A stretch of 5,728 bases of DNA from an uncultured Bacilli bacterium (lineage in GTDB: Bacteria > Bacillota_I > Bacilli_A > RF39 > UBA660): contig CALVRK010000069.1 in assembly GCA_944358565.1 (NCBI GenBank), forward strand, positions 1 to 5,728, given 5' to 3'. The translations under genes were made by a program, and so were the position numbers. The notes under the pieces are model-generated. The model was not told the origin of the DNA. It saw nothing but the letters and a program-made list of their open reading frames with translations, and ran no database searches. This document shows, piece after piece, positions 4,124-5,728 of the stretch (position 1 is the stretch's first letter; the number at the start of each line of letters is the position of its first letter).

Positions 4124-5728
4124 TTAACGTGTTTTTCCTTTAGATTCTCTATGTTGTAGCCATTCTTCTCTTTCTTTGCTATTTTTCCATTGCTCAGCAA
4201 TATTTTCTAACTCATCATAATCATATGTTTTTGCTTGATTTTCATCATACATAGTCTTTCTTTCTTCATTCTTTGACCATTGTTCAGCCACTGATTCTAA
4301 ATCATCATAAGTAGGTTCAAATGAATCATCGATAATCTCTTCGTCAGCAACATCATTCTTAAGTTTCTTTTTTCTTGCCAATCCGGCACCAATCAAACCA
4401 AGTCCACCAATTCCACCAGCTATTGTACTTGCCAATGAAACATTATCACCCATTTGTGGTAATACAGTACTTACAATTGATTTTTTCAAATTAGATTGTT
4501 CAACCTCTTTTTTAGGTTCAGGTTCAGGTTTTGGCTCAGGTTTAGGTTCAGGTTCAGGTTTTGGCTCAGGTTTAGGTTCAGGTTCAGGTTTTGGCTCAGG
4601 TTCAGGTTCTGGCTCAGGTTCATCTTCACTAGGTTTATCACCAGGATTTTCATCACCAGGTTCATCTTGACCTGGTTTATCACCAGGTTTAGCGTCAGGA
4701 TCTTTAGATGTTTCATAATTATCTTCTAATTGTTGATCTTCATATTTAAGAATAGTATCTAAAACGGTACCGTCCTTTGAATAGATCGTATATTTTATAC
4801 CATCAACAGTACTAATAATATAATCACCAATTTGGGCTAATTGCTCAGTTTTTCCTTGTTCCTTCATCTCATCAGTAGGTGCAGAAGGCAAACTTCCAGG
4901 AACTACTTGAGCATCGGCAGGAATAACACCATCAGCTTGTAACTTAGAAATCAAATCTTGAAGTTGATTACCACTTAAACCAACTCCACCCATTGCAATA
5001 GTATAAGTTCCGTCAGCATTTTCAATAACCAAATATTCATTAGCACTAACTTCATAATCCTTTGATACATAATCTTCAGGAATAGTTAACTCCTCTGAAT
5101 TAATTGGTCCAACTTCTGTTTGTGTTTGATTTGCCTCTTGACCATTATCAACAGTAATTTCTTGATTATCTTCAGCCTCTTTCTCTTGAACTTGCCAATT
5201 AGCAATCACTTTACCATCAGCATCTTTAACTTCTATACTACCATCTTCATGTTTAATAGCAGTATAGCCAGAATTTCCCAATTGCACTGTTTCACCATAA
5301 TCAACTTGCGAATTAATTGTATCATAATCAAATATAGTTAAACCACTCACAACTTCTTCACCATATTGATTAGTTAAATCTTCGACAACTTGGCTCAATT
5401 GATCTTCTGGTATGTTACCAACAATTGTTAAACTGCCGTCTTGTGATATCACTTGATAATCAGCATCGCCACTAACCATAACCTTAGTTTCTTCTGAAAC
5501 CTTTTCTTCTGTTTCTTCTGAAACCTTTTCCTCTGTTTCTTCTGAAACCTTTTCTTCTGTTCCTTCTGAAACCTTTTCCTCTGTTTCTTCTGAACCCTTT
5601 TCTTCTGTTTCTTCTGAAACCTTTTCCTCTGTTTCTTCTGAAACCTTTTCTTCTGTTTCTTCTGAAACCTTTTCCTCTGTTTCTTCTGAAACCTTTTCCT
5701 CTGTTTCTTCTGAAACCTTTTCCTCTGT
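4124..5728 (-). CDS. Repeat-rich surface protein with LPXTG-like anchor and repeated cytoplasmic tail, 3' part
   Basis: The frame is open to the right edge (535 codons including the stop), so the gene starts outside the window; an internal ATG at 5479 lacks a usable ribosome-binding site and sits after in-frame repeats. Visible regions in order are: ten TEEKVSEE-like octapeptides (5728-5489); two divergent copies of a roughly 90-residue domain (5458-5195 and 5035-4748) with an acidic Gln/Asn-rich linker; a DKPG/DEPG-rich segment; a Pro-Glu/Pro-Lys stalk (4621-4511) able to span the cell wall; LPQMGD (from 4462), a Gly/Ala-rich hydrophobic segment and ARKKK; then a tail of about 80 charged residues. 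The order fits a wall-anchored or membrane-anchored surface protein, but no known family was recognised in the duplicated domain. The Thr of LPXTG is Met, and such a long tail is odd for a sortase substrate, so it may be a stable single-pass membrane protein instead. It lies upstream of, and likely in an operon with, the thioester adhesin. Confidence 0.85.
   Translation of the reverse strand, partial: TEEKVSEETEEKVSEETEEKVSEETEEKVSEETEEKVSEETEEKGSEETEEKVSEGTEEKVSEETEEKVSEETEEKVSEETKVMVSGDADYQVISQDGSLTIVGNIPEDQLSQVVEDLTNQYGEEVVSGLTIFDYDTINSQVDYGETVQLGNSGYTAIKHEDGSIEVKDADGKVIANWQVQEKEAEDNQEITVDNGQEANQTQTEVGPINSEELTIPEDYVSKDYEVSANEYLVIENADGTYTIAMGGVGLSGNQLQDLISKLQADGVIPADAQVVPGSLPSAPTDEMKEQGKTEQLAQIGDYIISTVDGIKYTIYSKDGTVLDTILKYEDQQLEDNYETSKDPDAKPGDKPGQDEPGDENPGDKPSEDEPEPEPEPEPKPEPEPKPEPKPEPEPKPEPKPEPEPKKEVEQSNLKKSIVSTVLPQMGDNVSLASTIAGGIGGLGLIGAGLARKKKLKNDVADEEIIDDSFEPTYDDLESVAEQWSKNEERKTMYDENQAKTYDYDELENIAEQWKNSKEREEWLQHRESKGKTR
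4169..4309 (-). repeat. Two copies of a 17-residue YD-LE-AEQW motif in the C-terminal tail
   Basis: YDDLESVAEQWSKNEER (4309-4259) and YDELENIAEQWKNSKER (4219-4169) align without gaps, with 10 of 17 residues identical and a spacing of exactly 30 residues (90 bases). DNA similarity is also visible (shared TCATCATAA and TCAGC stretches), which suggests an old tandem duplication inside the predicted cytoplasmic tail. Confidence 0.8.
4448..4462 (-). other. LPQMG degenerate sortase-type signal
   Basis: The segment reads LPQMG followed by D, then a hydrophobic Gly/Ala/Leu stretch of about 22 residues and ARKKK: the layout of an LPXTG sorting signal. Met (ATG) takes the place of Thr, one C-to-T change from an ACG Thr codon. 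Standard sortase A would be expected to cleave this poorly. Confidence 0.65.
4511..4600 (-). repeat. Three perfect 30-bp tandem repeats encoding the Pro/Glu/Lys stalk
   Basis: Bases 4511-4540, 4541-4570 and 4571-4600 are identical. Each encodes ten residues of alternating Pro with Glu or Lys (PEPKPEPEPK type). A diverged Pro-Glu run continues to 4621. Stalks of this kind are typical wall-spanning regions in Gram-positive surface proteins. Perfect identity suggests recent expansion or ongoing length change by slippage. Confidence 0.95.
4748..5458 (-). repeat. Tandem duplicated domain (two diverged copies of about 90 residues)
   Basis: Copy 1 covers 5458-5195 and copy 2 covers 5035-4748, with an acidic linker between. 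Both follow the same scheme: a short strand pair with YxVI-xxDGS/T-xTI (DYQVISQDGSLTI; EYLVIENADGTYTI), a helix with QL and L at matching spacing, a Val-rich strand plus a Gly, a second strand pair G(D)Y-x-x-I/S-x-x-DG, and a closing DGKVI or DGTVL turn. They match too poorly to be recent. The fold is unknown to me. Confidence 0.6.
5489..5728 (-). repeat. Array of ten 24-bp repeats encoding TEEKVSEE
   Basis: Ten in-frame 24-bp units fill this stretch exactly and continue to the window edge. Each encodes TEEKVSEE. Only two units carry amino-acid changes: Glu to Gly (base 5562) and Val to Gly (base 5595). Otherwise they differ at one silent site (GAA or GAG), which alternates from unit to unit over units 1-8 and is uniform in units 8-10. 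The minus strand is almost pure purine over long runs. The peptide is highly acidic and probably helical or extended. Confidence 0.95.

Noticed and set aside
4496..4729. Plus-strand open frame rich in Phe and Arg, and a minus-strand frame at 4486-4716 rich in Asn and Leu
   Set aside because: Both are shadows of the Pro/Glu/Lys repeats read in other frames; their repeats follow the 30-bp units and neither has a ribosome-binding site.
5477..5479. ATG as the start of the repeat-rich surface protein
   Set aside because: The frame stays open upstream through ten in-phase octapeptide repeats to the window edge; AAGG lies only 2 bases away, and no signal peptide follows the ATG.
5489..5728. CRISPR array
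   Set aside because: The 24-bp units are contiguous with no unique spacers and encode an in-frame peptide repeat; the same holds for the 30-bp units at 4511-4600.

Overview
The window is very AT-rich, and every supported gene lies on the minus strand. It looks like a low-GC Firmicute with standard genetic code features: TGG encodes Trp, genes end in TAA or TAG, and ribosome-binding sites are strong AGGAGG-type. A Gram-positive envelope is implied by two cell-surface proteins with sorting-signal-like C-termini. The DnaB-DnaI helicase-loader pair is typical of Bacilli and their relatives. A gut Erysipelotrichia/RF39-like or similar Bacilli lineage is a reasonable guess, but the sequence does not prove it.

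Layout, read in the direction of transcription (from high to low coordinates). (1) 5728-4124 is the 3' part of a large repeat-built surface protein whose start lies beyond the window. It has ten 8-residue acidic repeats, two divergent copies of a roughly 90-residue domain, a Pro/Glu/Lys stalk, an LPXTG-like anchor with Met in place of Thr, and an unusual 80-residue predicted cytoplasmic tail holding two copies of a short motif. (2) 4102-2855 is a secreted thioester-domain (TQXA) adhesin with a Cys-rich InlB-like repeat and a VPNTA-type anchor, 21 bases downstream of the first gene and probably in the same operon. (3) A Rho-independent terminator with a UUCG loop (2841-2815) closes that unit. 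(4) A predicted promoter (2803-2774) then starts dnaB (2738-1464), which is translationally coupled to dnaI (1452-532). (5) 531-301 is a non-coding gap with a predicted promoter and two inverted repeats. (6) 300-1 is the N-terminal 100 codons of a PD-(D/E)XK nuclease/Rpn-type gene that runs off the left edge. It was found by reading the frame by hand and may carry a substituted catalytic residue.

Functionally, the window joins a conserved replication-restart/initiation module (DnaB and DnaI load the replicative helicase) to an accessory surface module (adhesin plus stalk protein), with a mobile-element-associated nuclease gene on the other side. Three start sites were set from Shine-Dalgarno spacing. 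For dnaI and the thioester adhesin an in-frame GTG further upstream overlaps or abuts the ribosome-binding site and is unlikely to be used, and for the nuclease gene an upstream ATG abuts it.

The least explained object is the repeat-rich surface protein: its anchor is degenerate, its tail is long and repeated, and its array of 24-bp repeats shows a 48-bp higher-order pattern.
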